From positions 62,001-126,000 of the forward strand of contig NZ_FOLC01000012.1 of NCBI RefSeq assembly GCF_900112135.1: a DNA stretch of 64,000 bases, given 5' to 3'. A program made the position numbers and the translations under genes. This DNA is from Collimonas sp. OK412 (GTDB lineage Bacteria; Pseudomonadota; Gammaproteobacteria; Burkholderiales; Burkholderiaceae_D). The notes beneath the pieces are model-generated. The model was not told where the DNA came from, searched no databases, and worked only from the letters and a program-made list of their open reading frames with translations. Each line of letters starts with the position of its first letter. Within the stretch, counting starts at the first letter, position 1. Shown piece after piece: positions 36,756 to 46,100 of the stretch.

Positions 36756-38291
36756 TCAGGAAATACGCGCTGCAAGAGCTGATGGCGATATGCACGGCGT
36801 GGTCTTTCTCATCGACACAATGATTGCAGCAAGGATCCGCACTGCTGTCTCCATCTGCTCGTTGCTGTATCCGCCCAAACCCAGGACGAGCCCTGGGCGG
36901 CCATTGCCCTCCGAATACATTGGGGACACTGCACGCACGGCGACTCCAGCCTCAACGGCGCGCGACGCCAGCAGGACGTCATCGATGCCGCGCGCTAGCC
37001 AGAGTACCAGGTGCATGCCCTGATCGCTTGGCTGCAGCCATCCATGATCCTTCGGAATCCATCGCTCGAGCATGCCTGCCAGCTGGCTTCGGCGCTCAGC
37101 GTATACGCCGCGGATGCGTCGGATATGCCGGTCCAGATGACCTTCGGTGATGAACGCGGCGAGGACGTGCTGGTCGGCGCTTGGCGTATGCCGGTCCATC
37201 AGCACACGCGCACCGCAGAAGGCGGGCACCAAAGCTTCGGGAACGATGGCGTAGCCAAGGCGCAGCGACGGAAACAGGATCTTGCTGAAGGTGCCCAGGT
37301 AGACGACGCGATCCGGCGCAAGCCCCTGCAGTGACGGAAACGGATGGCCGGCATAGCGCAGTTCACTGTCGTAGTCGTCCTCTACGATCCACGCGCCGCT
37401 CTTCCTTGCCCAAGCCAGCAATGCATTCCTGCGCCCCATGCTCATCGGCATTCCCAGCGGATATTGGTGCGAAGGGGTGACGAATGCAGCACGCGCATCC
37501 TTTGCCATTGCCATGCCGGCGTCAACGTCGATGCCGGCATCGTCAACTGGAACGCGCACCATGCGATCCTGCCGCCCTGTGCTTTCGAGAATTCCCGTAA
37601 TGCCCCGATAGGCGGGGTCTTCCACCCACGCGATGTCGGTGGCGCCCAGCAGCACCTGGCAGGCAAGGTACAACCCTTGCTGGGTTCCCGCCGTGATGAT
37701 GACTTGTTCAGCACGGCACTGTACCGAGCGCGACCTCCGCACATACTCTGCCACGGCTTCCCGCAGGGCCTTGACACCCTGAGGATCGTCATAGCCTGAG
37801 GGCGCGCCTGGTCCTTGGGCGCGGATGCGGTTGCCGAGCCGTCGCCACGCTGCATCGGGTGCTGCCGGGCCGATGGGAACGGAAACGGCAAAGGGCACCG
37901 GCGGGAGCGGCTTAAATTGCTCCGCGACTTTGGCGAAGGCGGCTGCAGGCGCCGGAAGTGAAGTGGGCGTCGTGCTTGCCGCCGGCTTTTGCGAACCGCT
38001 GGCAGCTGGCCGCGATTGGGCCAGCGCGGAAGCGACTCGCGTGCCCGCCCTTGGTTGTGCATCGAGAAATCCCTCGGCGATCAGTTGTTCATACGCTTCC
38101 ATGACGGTGCCGCGAGCAATATCGAGCGCGGCGGCTAGCTGGCGGGTCGAAGGAAGAAGATCGCCAGGTTTCAAGTTGCCGGTGCGTATTGCCTCGCGCA
38201 GAGCGTGCGTCAATTGGCGGCCAAGATGGCCGCTTGTCCGGTCCAAGCCGCTGATGGGCGGCAAATCAACAGCTTGGGGACGTCGCGGCAT
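36756..38291 (-). CDS. MocR/PdxR-type GntR regulator with aminotransferase-like domain
   Basis: A 511-residue regulator. Residues ~20-90 form the GntR winged helix (LTHALREAIRTGNLKPGDLL, then PSTRQLAAALDIARGTVMEA). A Pro/Ala/Ser linker leads to a fold-type I aminotransferase-like domain (~150-490) with the PLP-Lys motif LGTFSKILFPSLRLGY and VEDDYDSELRY. Such proteins sense PLP or amino compounds and control a neighbouring divergent gene. Here the divergent gene is the PaiB-like protein, 142 bases away with repeated TAATCCAG boxes between them. Confidence 0.92.
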   Translation of the reverse strand: MPRRPQAVDLPPISGLDRTSGHLGRQLTHALREAIRTGNLKPGDLLPSTRQLAAALDIARGTVMEAYEQLIAEGFLDAQPRAGTRVASALAQSRPAASGSQKPAASTTPTSLPAPAAAFAKVAEQFKPLPPVPFAVSVPIGPAAPDAAWRRLGNRIRAQGPGAPSGYDDPQGVKALREAVAEYVRRSRSVQCRAEQVIITAGTQQGLYLACQVLLGATDIAWVEDPAYRGITGILESTGRQDRMVRVPVDDAGIDVDAGMAMAKDARAAFVTPSHQYPLGMPMSMGRRNALLAWARKSGAWIVEDDYDSELRYAGHPFPSLQGLAPDRVVYLGTFSKILFPSLRLGYAIVPEALVPAFCGARVLMDRHTPSADQHVLAAFITEGHLDRHIRRIRGVYAERRSQLAGMLERWIPKDHGWLQPSDQGMHLVLWLARGIDDVLLASRAVEAGVAVRAVSPMYSEGNGRPGLVLGLGGYSNEQMETAVRILAAIIVSMRKTTPCISPSALAARIS

Positions 38292-38335
38292 ACGATTCTG
38301 GCCTGCTGGAATTGATCAATTGTGGATCTATATAG

Positions 38336-38361
38336 TAATCCAGAAAATAGCCATAATCCAG
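38336..38361. promoter_or_regulatory. Direct-repeat operator candidate for the MocR regulator
   Basis: TAATCCAG occurs at 38336-38343 and again at 38354-38361, 18 bases apart, in the space between the divergent MocR and PaiB genes. MocR-type regulators usually bind direct repeats in such positions. Assignment is from position only. Confidence 0.5.
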
Positions 38362-38433
38362 GTTGGATAACCAGCCATTACTGCCTGCAAAGGCATGAGC
38401 GTTTCAATCAGGGTTAAAACCGGGAGAACTGAC

Positions 38434-39072
38434 ATGTATGTACCCACCCATTTCGATGAGCCTCGCATAGAAGTGCTGCATGACCTCATCAAGCAACATC
38501 CCTTTGGAATACTGTTCACGCATGGCGCGAGTGGACTGGATGCCAACCATATTCCTTTTGAACTCGATCCCCAGCGGGGCGGTATGGGCGTATTGAATGC
38601 CCATGTGGCGCGCGCCAATCCGGTATGGAAGGACGTATCCGACGGCGACGAGGTACTGGTGGTGTTTCGGGTCGCCGATGCGTATGTTTCGCCCACTTGG
38701 TATCCGTCCAAACATGAGTTCCACAAGCAGGTACCCACCTGGAATTACGTGGTGGCCCATGCCTACGGACGCATCACCATCCGCGACGATGAGCGCTTCG
38801 TGCGCGGCCTGGTTGCCCGCCTGACCCGAACCCATGAAGCGTCACAGCCGGCGCCGTGGAAGATGACGGACAGCCCCCAGGAGTACATTGACACGATGCT
38901 CAAGGCCATCGTGGGCCTGGAGATTGAAATCACGCGTCTTGTCGGCAAGTCAAAACTGAGCCAGAACAAGGAAGTGCGTGACATCCGCGGCGCCGGCGAG
39001 ACGCTCAAGGCCCAAGGTGATCGCATGATTGGCGACGCCATGCTGGCTTGTGCTGACGCCAAGCCGGCATGA
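38434..39072 (+). CDS. PaiB-family FMN-binding protein
   Basis: A 212-residue protein of the PaiB (FMN-binding split-barrel, 'negative transcriptional regulator') family. It begins MYVPTHFDEPRIEVLHDLIK and contains SPTWYPSKHEFHKQVPTWNY, the most conserved block of the family, and WKMTDSPQEYIDTMLKAIVG. Members affect protease and sporulation genes in Bacillus, but in proteobacteria they are usually thought to be flavin-dependent enzymes controlled by a divergent MocR regulator, as here. ATG 38434 has GGGAG 9 bases upstream; the longer frame to 38395 does not. Confidence 0.92.
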   Translation: MYVPTHFDEPRIEVLHDLIKQHPFGILFTHGASGLDANHIPFELDPQRGGMGVLNAHVARANPVWKDVSDGDEVLVVFRVADAYVSPTWYPSKHEFHKQVPTWNYVVAHAYGRITIRDDERFVRGLVARLTRTHEASQPAPWKMTDSPQEYIDTMLKAIVGLEIEITRLVGKSKLSQNKEVRDIRGAGETLKAQGDRMIGDAMLACADAKPA

Positions 39073-39207
39073 ATTTTCTACCTGTTTGTAATTAGTGCTC
39101 ACGGTTCGGTCGACGCCGGCTCTCACCTGAAAGACATCAATGCCATGTCATTCCTTGAAAACGAGGACTCGAAGGAATTCGTCGTACTGGTCATAGTCAG
39201 TGATACG

Positions 39208-39867
39208 TCAATCCGGCGCCATGACAGAAAATGCATTGTCTCGAATGGCGTCTACTGGGCCGATACCATTTATCTTTCGATATTTTGCGGCCCCGGATTG
39301 TCCGGATTGGGCCCATTGAGCGTAATAGGCAATAAGCGTTTTCGTTTGACCGTGATAAATCTTTAAACGTTTTTTAACCGTATCTTCTCTATCGTCCTCG
39401 CGCAGAATCAGGTCCTCGCCGGTGATATCGTCCGTTCCTTCGACCTTTGGCGGATTGAATTTCACATGATAGGTGCGACCGGATGGCGAGTGAACCCGGC
39501 GCCCGCTCATGCGTTCCAGAATGACCTCATCCGGCACATCGATCTCCAGCACGAAATCAATTGCGATGCCGGCTTCCTTCATCATCTCCGCCTGTGGAAG
39601 CGTGCGCGGAAAACCATCGAACAGATAACCGTTGGCGCAATCGGCTTGCTTCAAGCGATCTTTAACAAGACGAATAATGATTTCATCGGATACCAGGCCG
39701 CCCGCATCCATTATCTTTTTCACTTCCGTCCCCAGAGGCGTCTTGTCTTTTACTGCAGCCCGCAGCATGTCTCCGGTGGAGATATGCGGGATATTGAAAC
39801 GTTCCTTAATAAAATTGGCTTGTGTGCCTTTTCCGGCGCCGGGTGGTCCTAAGAGTATGAGACGCAT
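39208..39867 (-). CDS. adk: Adenylate kinase
   Basis: A 219-residue nucleoside monophosphate kinase converting ATP + AMP to 2 ADP in the cytoplasm. The P-loop GPPGAGKGT is at residues 7-15. The AMP-binding STGDMLRAA, the [11 protein letters not shown] motif and the LID region [20 protein letters not shown] (no zinc cysteines) are all present, and [14 protein letters not shown] follows. It is full-length for the beta-proteobacterial type, although the C-terminal tail ([14 protein letters not shown]) looks divergent. It stands between unrelated genes, so it may be a second copy; the window cannot show this. Confidence 0.93.
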   Translation of the reverse strand: MRLILLGPPGAGKGTQANFIKERFNIPHISTGDMLRAAVKDKTPLGTEVKKIMDAGGLVSDEIIIRLVKDRLKQADCANGYLFDGFPRTLPQAEMMKEAGIAIDFVLEIDVPDEVILERMSGRRVHSPSGRTYHVKFNPPKVEGTDDITGEDLILREDDREDTVKKRLKIYHGQTKTLIAYYAQWAQSGQSGAAKYRKINGIGPVDAIRDNAFSVMAPD

Positions 39868-39951
39868 GATATTTCCGTAAAGTGAGATTCAATTCTCGGG
39901 CGATGACAATTCCCTGCTGCTTCCATGCAGGGCATGTCTTCATTTCATTGA

Positions 39952-41934
39952 TTAAACCGGCTGCTTGAGCTGTTCCAGGATCGCCGGATTTTCCAAAGTG
40001 GAAACATCCTGGGTGATTTCCTCGCCTTTTGCCAGCACCCGCAGCAAACGCCGCATGATCTTGCCGGAACGGGTTTTCGGCAGATTGTCGCCGAAGCGGA
40101 TTTCGCGCGGCTTGGCGATCGGGCCGATTTCCTTGGCGACCCAGTCGCGCAGTTCCTTGGCGATCTGCTTGGCTTCTTCTCCGGTCGGACGGCTACGTTT
40201 GAGGACCACAAAAGCGCAGATCGCTTCGCCGGTGGTTTCATCCGGCTTGCCCACCACGGCGGCTTCGGCCACCATCGGATTGGCCACCAGCGCCGATTCG
40301 ATTTCCATGGTGCCCATGCGGTGGCCGGAGACGTTCAGCACGTCGTCGATGCGGCCGGTGATGGTGAAATAGCCGGTGTCCTTGTTGCGGATCGCGCCGT
40401 CGCCGGCGAGGTAGAGCTTGCCGCCGAACTCAGGCGGGAAGTAGGCGCTCTTGAAACGCTCGGGATTGTTCCAGATGGCGCGGATCATCGACGGCCACGG
40501 GCGCTTGACGACCAGGATGCCGCCGTTGCCGTCCGGCAGTTCATGCCCGGCTTCGTCGACGATCACCGCCTGGATGCCCGGCAGCGGCAAGGTGCAGGAA
40601 CCCGGCACCAGCGGCGTGGCGCCCGGCAGCGGCGAGATCATGTGGCCGCCGGTTTCGGTTTGCCAGAAGGTATCGACAATCGGGCAGCGCTCGCGGCCGA
40701 TGTTCTTGTGGTACCACATCCAGGCTTCCGGATTGATCGGCTCGCCGACCGTGCCCAGCAGGCGCAGCGACGACAGGTCGTATCTGGAAGGATGGATGTT
40801 CGGGTCGGCGTCGGCGGCCTTGATCAAGGAACGGATCGCCGTCGGCGCAGTGTAGAAAATGGTGGCCTTGTGCCTTTGCACCATATCCCAGAAACGGCCG
40901 GCGTTGGGGAAGGTCGGCACGCCTTCGAAAATGATCTGGGTGGCGCCGACCGCGGTCGGGCCGTAGGCGATGTAGGTGTGGCCGGTGATCCAGCCGATGT
41001 CGGCGGTGCACCAGTAGACATCGTCCGGCTTGATGTCGAACACCCATTTCATGGTCAGCGCCGCCCACAGCAGGTAGCCGCCGGATGCGTGCTGCACGCC
41101 CTTCGGCGTGCCGGTGGAGCCGGAGGTGTACAAGATGAACAGCGGATGCTCGGCATCGACCCATTCCGGTTCGCAGGTGTCGGCCTGCGCCGCGACCAGT
41201 TCATGCAGCCAGAGATCGCGGCCCGCCACGAAATTGATGTCGCCGCCGGTGCGCTTGTAGACCACCACGTTCTTGATGCTGTCGCAGCCGCCCAGCGCCA
41301 GCGCTTCGTCGACGATGGACTTGAGCGGCAGGCGCTTGCCGCCGCGCGCTTGCTCATCGGCGGTCAGCACGGCGACGGCGCCGGCGTCGATGATGCGTTC
41401 CTGCAGCGACTTGGCGGAAAAGCCGCCGAACACCACCGAATGGGTGGCGCCGATACGGGCGCAAGCCTGCATCGCGACCACGCCTTCAACCGACATCGGC
41501 ATATAGATGACGACGCGGTCGCCCTTCTTGATGCCCAGCGATTTCAAGCCATTGGCGAACTGGCAGACTTTCTTGTGCAGCTCGCGGTAGGTGATCTTGC
41601 TGACATCGCCGCTGTCGGTTTCAAAGATGACCGCGACCTTGTCGGCATTGCCATTCTGCAAATGCACGTCGAGGCAGTTGTAGGAGACGTTCAGCTTGCC
41701 GTCGTCGAACCATTTGTAGAACGGCGCATCGGATTCGTCCAGCACCTTGGTGAAGGGCTTGTGCCATTGCAGGTTCTCGCGGGCCAGGCGGCCCCAGAAT
41801 CCTTCGTAATCCTGTTCGGCTTCGGCAACCAGGGCGCGGTAGGCGTCCATGCCGGAAATCGCTGCCGTCTTCACGAAGCTGGCCGCCGGCTCGAAAATCC
41901 GGTCTTCTTGCTTGAAGGTCTCTATGTCTGCCAT
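39952..41934 (-). CDS. acs: Acetyl-CoA synthetase (AMP-forming)
   Basis: A 660-residue cytoplasmic ligase making acetyl-CoA from acetate, ATP and CoA via acetyl-AMP. The adenylate-forming signature [14 protein letters not shown], the acetate-pocket region [16 protein letters not shown], and the C-terminal [11 protein letters not shown] with the catalytic, acetylatable Lys are all present. Length matches the family. ATG 41934 (MADIETFK) is chosen; an in-frame ATG five codons earlier is possible. It lies about 370 bases downstream of the malonate operon, separated by REP-like palindromes. Acetate released by malonate decarboxylation could be fed through it, although the Mdc cycle itself recycles the acetyl group on the carrier protein. 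Confidence 0.96.
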   Translation of the reverse strand: MADIETFKQEDRIFEPAASFVKTAAISGMDAYRALVAEAEQDYEGFWGRLARENLQWHKPFTKVLDESDAPFYKWFDDGKLNVSYNCLDVHLQNGNADKVAVIFETDSGDVSKITYRELHKKVCQFANGLKSLGIKKGDRVVIYMPMSVEGVVAMQACARIGATHSVVFGGFSAKSLQERIIDAGAVAVLTADEQARGGKRLPLKSIVDEALALGGCDSIKNVVVYKRTGGDINFVAGRDLWLHELVAAQADTCEPEWVDAEHPLFILYTSGSTGTPKGVQHASGGYLLWAALTMKWVFDIKPDDVYWCTADIGWITGHTYIAYGPTAVGATQIIFEGVPTFPNAGRFWDMVQRHKATIFYTAPTAIRSLIKAADADPNIHPSRYDLSSLRLLGTVGEPINPEAWMWYHKNIGRERCPIVDTFWQTETGGHMISPLPGATPLVPGSCTLPLPGIQAVIVDEAGHELPDGNGGILVVKRPWPSMIRAIWNNPERFKSAYFPPEFGGKLYLAGDGAIRNKDTGYFTITGRIDDVLNVSGHRMGTMEIESALVANPMVAEAAVVGKPDETTGEAICAFVVLKRSRPTGEEAKQIAKELRDWVAKEIGPIAKPREIRFGDNLPKTRSGKIMRRLLRVLAKGEEITQDVSTLENPAILEQLKQPV

Positions 41935-42032
41935 GGTTTTGTATTCCAATATGATGTGATTAATGATTTGTTGAGATTTTCATAAAACATGACAATGCCC
42001 TTGCCCGGACGCGCTTAACAAACGCAGCTAAC

Positions 42033-42088
42033 TGGGGTCAGAGTGAACTTTCTGCGCGCTTTTTGCAGAAACTTCACTCTGACCCCAC
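42033..42088. repeat. REP-like palindrome 1
   Basis: Arms of 24 bases (starting TGGGGTCAGAGTGAA and its complement ending TTCACTCTGACCCCA) match at 23 positions around a short centre. The GGGGTCAGAGT core recurs in REP-type repeats of beta-proteobacteria. The region 41935-42310 between acs and mdcH holds this and a second palindrome and no gene. Confidence 0.75.
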
Positions 42089-42167
42089 TTAGCGGGCCAC
42101 GGAGTAGCTGCCTCATCGCTAACAAGAACAAAACCACCTGGTGCGCCCTGTCTTTCTCCGAATCCGT

Positions 42168-42230
42168 CATGTGGGGTCAGAGTCAAGTTTCGCGATGAAG
42201 CTCTGCGAAAGTTGACTCTGACCCCACATG
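42168..42230. repeat. REP-like palindrome 2
   Basis: Arms of 26 bases (starting CATGTGGGGTCAGAGTCAAG) match at 25 positions around an 11-base centre. It shares the GGGGTCAGAGT core with palindrome 1. A 20-base direct repeat (CTGTCTTTCTCCGAATCCGT at 42148, one base different at 42266) flanks it, as in a mobile or duplicated unit. Confidence 0.75.
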
Positions 42231-42310
42231 ACTCCGACCCCAGGTGACTCCTACTCCACATGACTCTGTCTTTCTCCGAATCTGTGGCGATGTCATGAAT
42301 TACGAAACTC

Positions 42311-43240
42311 TCATAGTTGCGCCTGCTCGCGTGATAGCAAAGCGAGCAGCGTATCGATTCGGTTGTTGTCGCAGCAGAGCGCCTGGCCATCGGTGAATAT
42401 CGACGCTGTCAGATTGGTCAATACCGAACCGCTCGGCATTTCCAGCGCCAGGCGTGCACCGCGTTCCCAGGCAAGACGAGCGGTATCAAACCAATGCACC
42501 TGTCGCGCCATATTATTGGCGAGGTCATCGCGAATGCTCCTCGGTTCGAAAACAGCGCGTGCGATGCTGCTGCTCAGGTAAGTCAACTGCGGACGCTGTA
42601 TTGCCACTCTCGAAAAAGCCGCTCTCATTTCCACTGCCGCCGCATCGAACAGTTCGCAATGGGACGGCACGCCGACAGCCAGGCGTTCCACCTTGACCGC
42701 GCCATGTCCAAGCGCGAGTCGCATGACCAGGAGCATCGCGTCGTCAGCCCCGGCAATCACCAGTTGCCTGTCCGCGTTCAAGTTGGCCAGGTAGACCGGT
42801 GCGGCAGGAGTATGAATGCGTGCTATCAGCGGTTCCAGCTGATAGCGGTCGAGGCCGACTATAGCTGTCATGCCGTAACCGCGCGGATACGCACTCTCCA
42901 TCAGTTTCCCTCGCTGCGCCACCAGCCGTACCGCATCGGAATACCCAAGGGCGCCGGCGATCACCGCGGCCGGGTAGGCTCCTATGGACAGGCCTGCAAC
43001 CATATGCGGGCCGGCATTGTGTGCCAGGAAGAACCTGGCCATGGCGACGCCAGCTATCAGCAGGCACAGTTGCACGGCAACAGTGGATTCCAGTGCTTTG
43101 GCGGTATCCAGAGTGAAAGGGTCATCGTGGAGTGCGTCGCAGGTCTGCTCGAGCGTACGCGTAACCGCGGGATGGTCCGGAAGCGAGTGCAGCATGCCTG
43201 GCCGCTGCGCGCCTTGGCCTGGAAAGGTAAACAGGATCAT
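42311..43240 (-). CDS. mdcH: MdcH, malonyl-CoA:ACP transacylase (epsilon subunit)
   Basis: A 309-residue acyltransferase that primes the malonate decarboxylase by loading malonyl from malonyl-CoA onto the MdcC carrier. The FabD-like oxyanion motif FTFPGQGAQRPGM is at the N-terminus and the nucleophile motif GLSIGAYPAAV (Ser in GLSxG) near residue 85. The family His is in VGVPSHCELFD. The ATG at 43240 overlaps the mdcG stop (ATGA). It is the last gene of the mdc operon; REP-like palindromes follow. Confidence 0.92.
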   Translation of the reverse strand: MILFTFPGQGAQRPGMLHSLPDHPAVTRTLEQTCDALHDDPFTLDTAKALESTVAVQLCLLIAGVAMARFFLAHNAGPHMVAGLSIGAYPAAVIAGALGYSDAVRLVAQRGKLMESAYPRGYGMTAIVGLDRYQLEPLIARIHTPAAPVYLANLNADRQLVIAGADDAMLLVMRLALGHGAVKVERLAVGVPSHCELFDAAAVEMRAAFSRVAIQRPQLTYLSSSIARAVFEPRSIRDDLANNMARQVHWFDTARLAWERGARLALEMPSGSVLTNLTASIFTDGQALCCDNNRIDTLLALLSREQAQL

Positions 43241-43995
43241 GGCGCCTTCACGCTTTCTGCGTTTTGCCAGTTGTTCTGGCGCCACGGATCGGCAGTCAAA
43301 ACCGGGCCGGCGTCAGTTTTTAGCAGCACTCGCCCGTTTTGGCGGTTGGCCCATTGCGCATTGATGCTGGCCCATTCGGAAAATGAAAATGCACCATTGC
43401 CGGTGTCTATCTGCATATCAATACGGCATATTCGAGATGACGATATCATCCTGAGCGCCAGCATCTGCGCAGCACTGAGAGGTGCGCGCGCGCGCAGCAG
43501 GATATCGAGATCGCTGTCTTCACGGACCACCGGCAGCCGCGATGCGAGCTGAAACCCGACGCCGCCGGTTGGCCCCCAGGCCAAGCCGGTTGCATCAAGC
43601 GACGGCGCCAGGACCGCAAGTGCTTCGAAAGCCGGCAGCCGGCCTCGATGCTCTTCGATGTAAGCCGATGCGCAGCCAGTCAGCATCTCCGGTTTGATGC
43701 AACGCGCCACTGCAGCGCGCTCCAGGTAACCGGCACAGCGCTCGCTCCGCGTCTCGCCGCGCAGACCAACGGGGACCAAACAGGGATCGCCTACTTTCTC
43801 GCGCCGCACGACGACCGGGGCGCGCAAGAATTGCCCAGCGCCCGCCCAAGGCGGAAGCGGCGTGACCGTCGTCAGTGCTCTGGTGTCTTTGATCCAGAGC
43901 AAGTCGTGCGGGCAAAGAATGCCTGCGCCGGCGCTCTCAGGCGTGGATGTGCCCAGGGTTTCGTCCTCTGGTGTCTTGAGCGATACGGCTTCCAT
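43237..43995 (-). CDS. mdcG: MdcG, phosphoribosyl-dephospho-CoA transferase
   Basis: A 252-residue transferase that attaches the 2'-(5''-triphosphoribosyl)-3'-dephospho-CoA prosthetic group to the Ser of MdcC, giving holo-carrier protein. Recognisable parts are CPHDLLWI near the start, WGPTGGVGFQLAS, and the nucleotidyltransferase-like SDLDILLRA with its paired Asp residues. The gene opens at ATG 43995, two bases after the madM stop, rather than in the much longer upstream frame that lies in madM. It overlaps mdcH by four bases. Confidence 0.9.
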   Translation of the reverse strand: MEAVSLKTPEDETLGTSTPESAGAGILCPHDLLWIKDTRALTTVTPLPPWAGAGQFLRAPVVVRREKVGDPCLVPVGLRGETRSERCAGYLERAAVARCIKPEMLTGCASAYIEEHRGRLPAFEALAVLAPSLDATGLAWGPTGGVGFQLASRLPVVREDSDLDILLRARAPLSAAQMLALRMISSSRICRIDMQIDTGNGAFSFSEWASINAQWANRQNGRVLLKTDAGPVLTADPWRQNNWQNAESVKAP

Positions 43996-43997
43996 GA

Positions 43998-44762
43998 TCA
44001 ACCCACGATTGCTTTCGTGGCAAAGAAGAGCAGGGATGGCCCTAGCAGGCAACCGATACCGGTATGGAATGTCGCCACCAATGCGCCGTACGGCACCAGT
44101 TTGCGGTCGGTCGCGGCGAGGCCGGCCGAAACGCCGCTGACGGTGCCCGCGAGACCACCGAACACCATTGCGGAGCGAGGTGTTTTCAGGCCGAGAAAGC
44201 GCGCCGCGATGGGAGTGCCGACCATGACGATAATCGCCTTTACCAGGCCGGTGGCGATGCTCAGCGCCATCACATCGGAGCTGGCGCCAATCGCTGCGCC
44301 GGTGACCGGGCCGACGATATAGGTGATCGCGCCGGCGCCGATGGTGGTCATGCTGACCGCATCGGAATAGCCAAAGGCCCGGGCGATGCTGGCGCCGACA
44401 ATGAACGGCAATACCGTCCCCAGCAGCAACGATACGACGCCGATCAGTCCAGCTTTGCGCGCCTCGGTCGCTTGCACCTCGAAAGCAGTGGCGACGATGG
44501 CAAAATCGCGCAGCATGGCGCCACCCATCAGGCCAATCCCGCTGAACAGCGAAACGTCGGCCAGTCCCTTGGTCCCGCCGCTCACTATGCCGCCCCAATA
44601 TGCCAGCGCCAGGCCGATCACGATGGCGATTGCGGAGCCATGGACGCGGCCGAAGGTGAGTTTGCGCGAGATGACTCCCGACAGCAAGATAATGATCCCG
44701 ATCACAGCAAAGGCGGTGACAAGTCCATTCTGATGAACCGCTTTTTGAAATATTTCTGACAT
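43998..44762 (-). CDS. madM: MadM, malonate transporter subunit
   Basis: A 254-residue integral membrane protein, the larger part of the two-component MadLM malonate:sodium symporter. About eight hydrophobic helices are visible, including TAFAVIGIIILLSGVIS near the N-terminus, and conserved Gly-rich loops TIGAGAITYIVGPVTGAAIG and VFGGLAGTVSGVSAGLA. It follows madL by 8 bases and precedes mdcG by 2, inside the malonate operon. Confidence 0.94.
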   Translation of the reverse strand: MSEIFQKAVHQNGLVTAFAVIGIIILLSGVISRKLTFGRVHGSAIAIVIGLALAYWGGIVSGGTKGLADVSLFSGIGLMGGAMLRDFAIVATAFEVQATEARKAGLIGVVSLLLGTVLPFIVGASIARAFGYSDAVSMTTIGAGAITYIVGPVTGAAIGASSDVMALSIATGLVKAIIVMVGTPIAARFLGLKTPRSAMVFGGLAGTVSGVSAGLAATDRKLVPYGALVATFHTGIGCLLGPSLLFFATKAIVG

Positions 44763-44770
44763 GATGTCTC

Positions 44771-45172
44771 CTACTCGGCCAAAGGCGCAAGATCGGCCAC
44801 GGCTGCGTCAATCTCAGCCTGGCTTTCCGTGCGATTGATCAACGCGATGCAGCAGGCGCAGACGGCAACCGCCCCCAATGCCGACAGCAACGCCACAGGT
44901 CCGCCGCGCAGCGCCGCAACCACGTCCTGCTGGGCCGCCATGGCAACCACCACCGGGATATACATCGCAGCCCAGAAGCCGACGCCTGCTTCGGTCGGTT
45001 TGGGCAAGAATCCTCTCGGCTGCATGTACAGGCGGGCGAAAATCAATAGCAGCATGGCGATGCCGACACCGCCGACGTTGGTCTTGACGCCGATCAGCTG
45101 GCCGAGAAGGTCGCCAAGGAAAATCCCTAGCAGGTGGCAGCAGGCGAGTAAGGCGGTTCCGTAAATAATCAT
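44771..45172 (-). CDS. madL: MadL, malonate transporter subunit
   Basis: A 133-residue membrane protein, the small partner of MadM. It begins MIIYGTALLACCHLLGIFLG, with about four hydrophobic segments and the motif GVKTNVGGVGIAMLLLIFAR. It would work with MadM to import malonate for the decarboxylase encoded around it. An 88-base gap separates it from mdcE. Confidence 0.93.
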   Translation of the reverse strand: MIIYGTALLACCHLLGIFLGDLLGQLIGVKTNVGGVGIAMLLLIFARLYMQPRGFLPKPTEAGVGFWAAMYIPVVVAMAAQQDVVAALRGGPVALLSALGAVAVCACCIALINRTESQAEIDAAVADLAPLAE

Positions 45173-45260
45173 GGTTTTGTCTCCTATATTGATGACATCA
45201 GCGGCTTGTCAGATTTTGTTTTTATGCACTACAGAAAAATAATGACTGCTCCTTCCTGGG

Positions 45261-46100
45261 TTAGGGTTGGCTGGCGCTCCATTGGACGCGCAGCATGTCC
45301 CGTACCCTGCTTGACGCGCGACGGTGTTCTGCCCCCAGCCGATTACCCAGGCCGCGGCTGCTGTCTGCCAGGATGTCTGCGAGCGCGGCTTGCAGGCTGC
45401 TTTCTACGGTATCGATGTCGGCGGCGGATGGCGCATCCGGGTGCGCCACTTGCAGGCATCGCCATAACAGGCCCAGCGATGCATAACTTTCAATGTCGTA
45501 GGCCATCGGCGGCACAGTCGAAGCAAGGGATTCCAGCGCCTCGACCGAACGCATCGTGATACGCGCCGCGGACGCCTTTCCCATTGCATGCACCATGACC
45601 CCAGGATCGCTGATTGCTATCAGGCGGTTGGCCTGGTAGCCGTGGGCAAGGAAAGCGCCGGACATGGCTTTGCCGACGATCAGCCCGATCACGGGATGGC
45701 CCGCCAGCCGCGCCTCTGCATAGGCGCCGGCGGCGCCGGCCAGCGCCAGGTGGATGCCAAAACCTTCCTCGCGCCGGCCATAAGCCTGGCTGGTGACATC
45801 GATCACCGCGACGATCGGCGTCTTGGTTTTGCTGTCGCGGTCGGCGGCCACCAGCTCTTGTACCGCGCGCGCAAGCTGCCAGCCTTCTACCAGGCCGACC
45901 TCGCCGTTGCGGACGCGCGGGAAGCGGTTGCCTGGATCCGGCGCCACTGCAATGTAGCGCGCCATTTTTCCGGCAAGGTCGGCGTCGGCTACCAGCACCG
46001 AAGCGGGATATCCGGCAGCCGGCGCGGCTCCACCGGTCAGCCTGGAGAACCAGGCCGCGCCACGGCTTTGCTGATCAGCTGAATTCATGGTTATGCTCAT
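45261..46100 (-). CDS. mdcE: MdcE, malonate decarboxylase gamma subunit
   Basis: A 279-residue crotonase-fold (carboxyltransferase-like) protein that together with MdcD decarboxylates malonyl-S-ACP to acetyl-S-ACP plus CO2. Typical segments: FPRVRNGEVGLVEGWQLARA, TPIVAVIDVTSQAYGRREEG, and GLIVGKAMSGAFLAHGYQAN. ATG 46100 overlaps the mdcD stop (ATGA), so the two subunits are translationally coupled. No biotin-carrier gene is present, as expected for the soluble biotin-independent type. Confidence 0.93.
   Translation of the reverse strand: MSITMNSADQQSRGAAWFSRLTGGAAPAAGYPASVLVADADLAGKMARYIAVAPDPGNRFPRVRNGEVGLVEGWQLARAVQELVAADRDSKTKTPIVAVIDVTSQAYGRREEGFGIHLALAGAAGAYAEARLAGHPVIGLIVGKAMSGAFLAHGYQANRLIAISDPGVMVHAMGKASAARITMRSVEALESLASTVPPMAYDIESYASLGLLWRCLQVAHPDAPSAADIDTVESSLQAALADILADSSRGLGNRLGAEHRRASSRVRDMLRVQWSASQP

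Noticed and set aside
40321-41985. Rightward frame of 554 codons opposite acs
   Set aside because: Antisense shadow of a fully conserved acetyl-CoA synthetase.
43996-44811. Upstream extension of the mdcG reading frame
   Set aside because: It runs through madM in another frame; the real mdcG begins at 43995, right after the madM stop.
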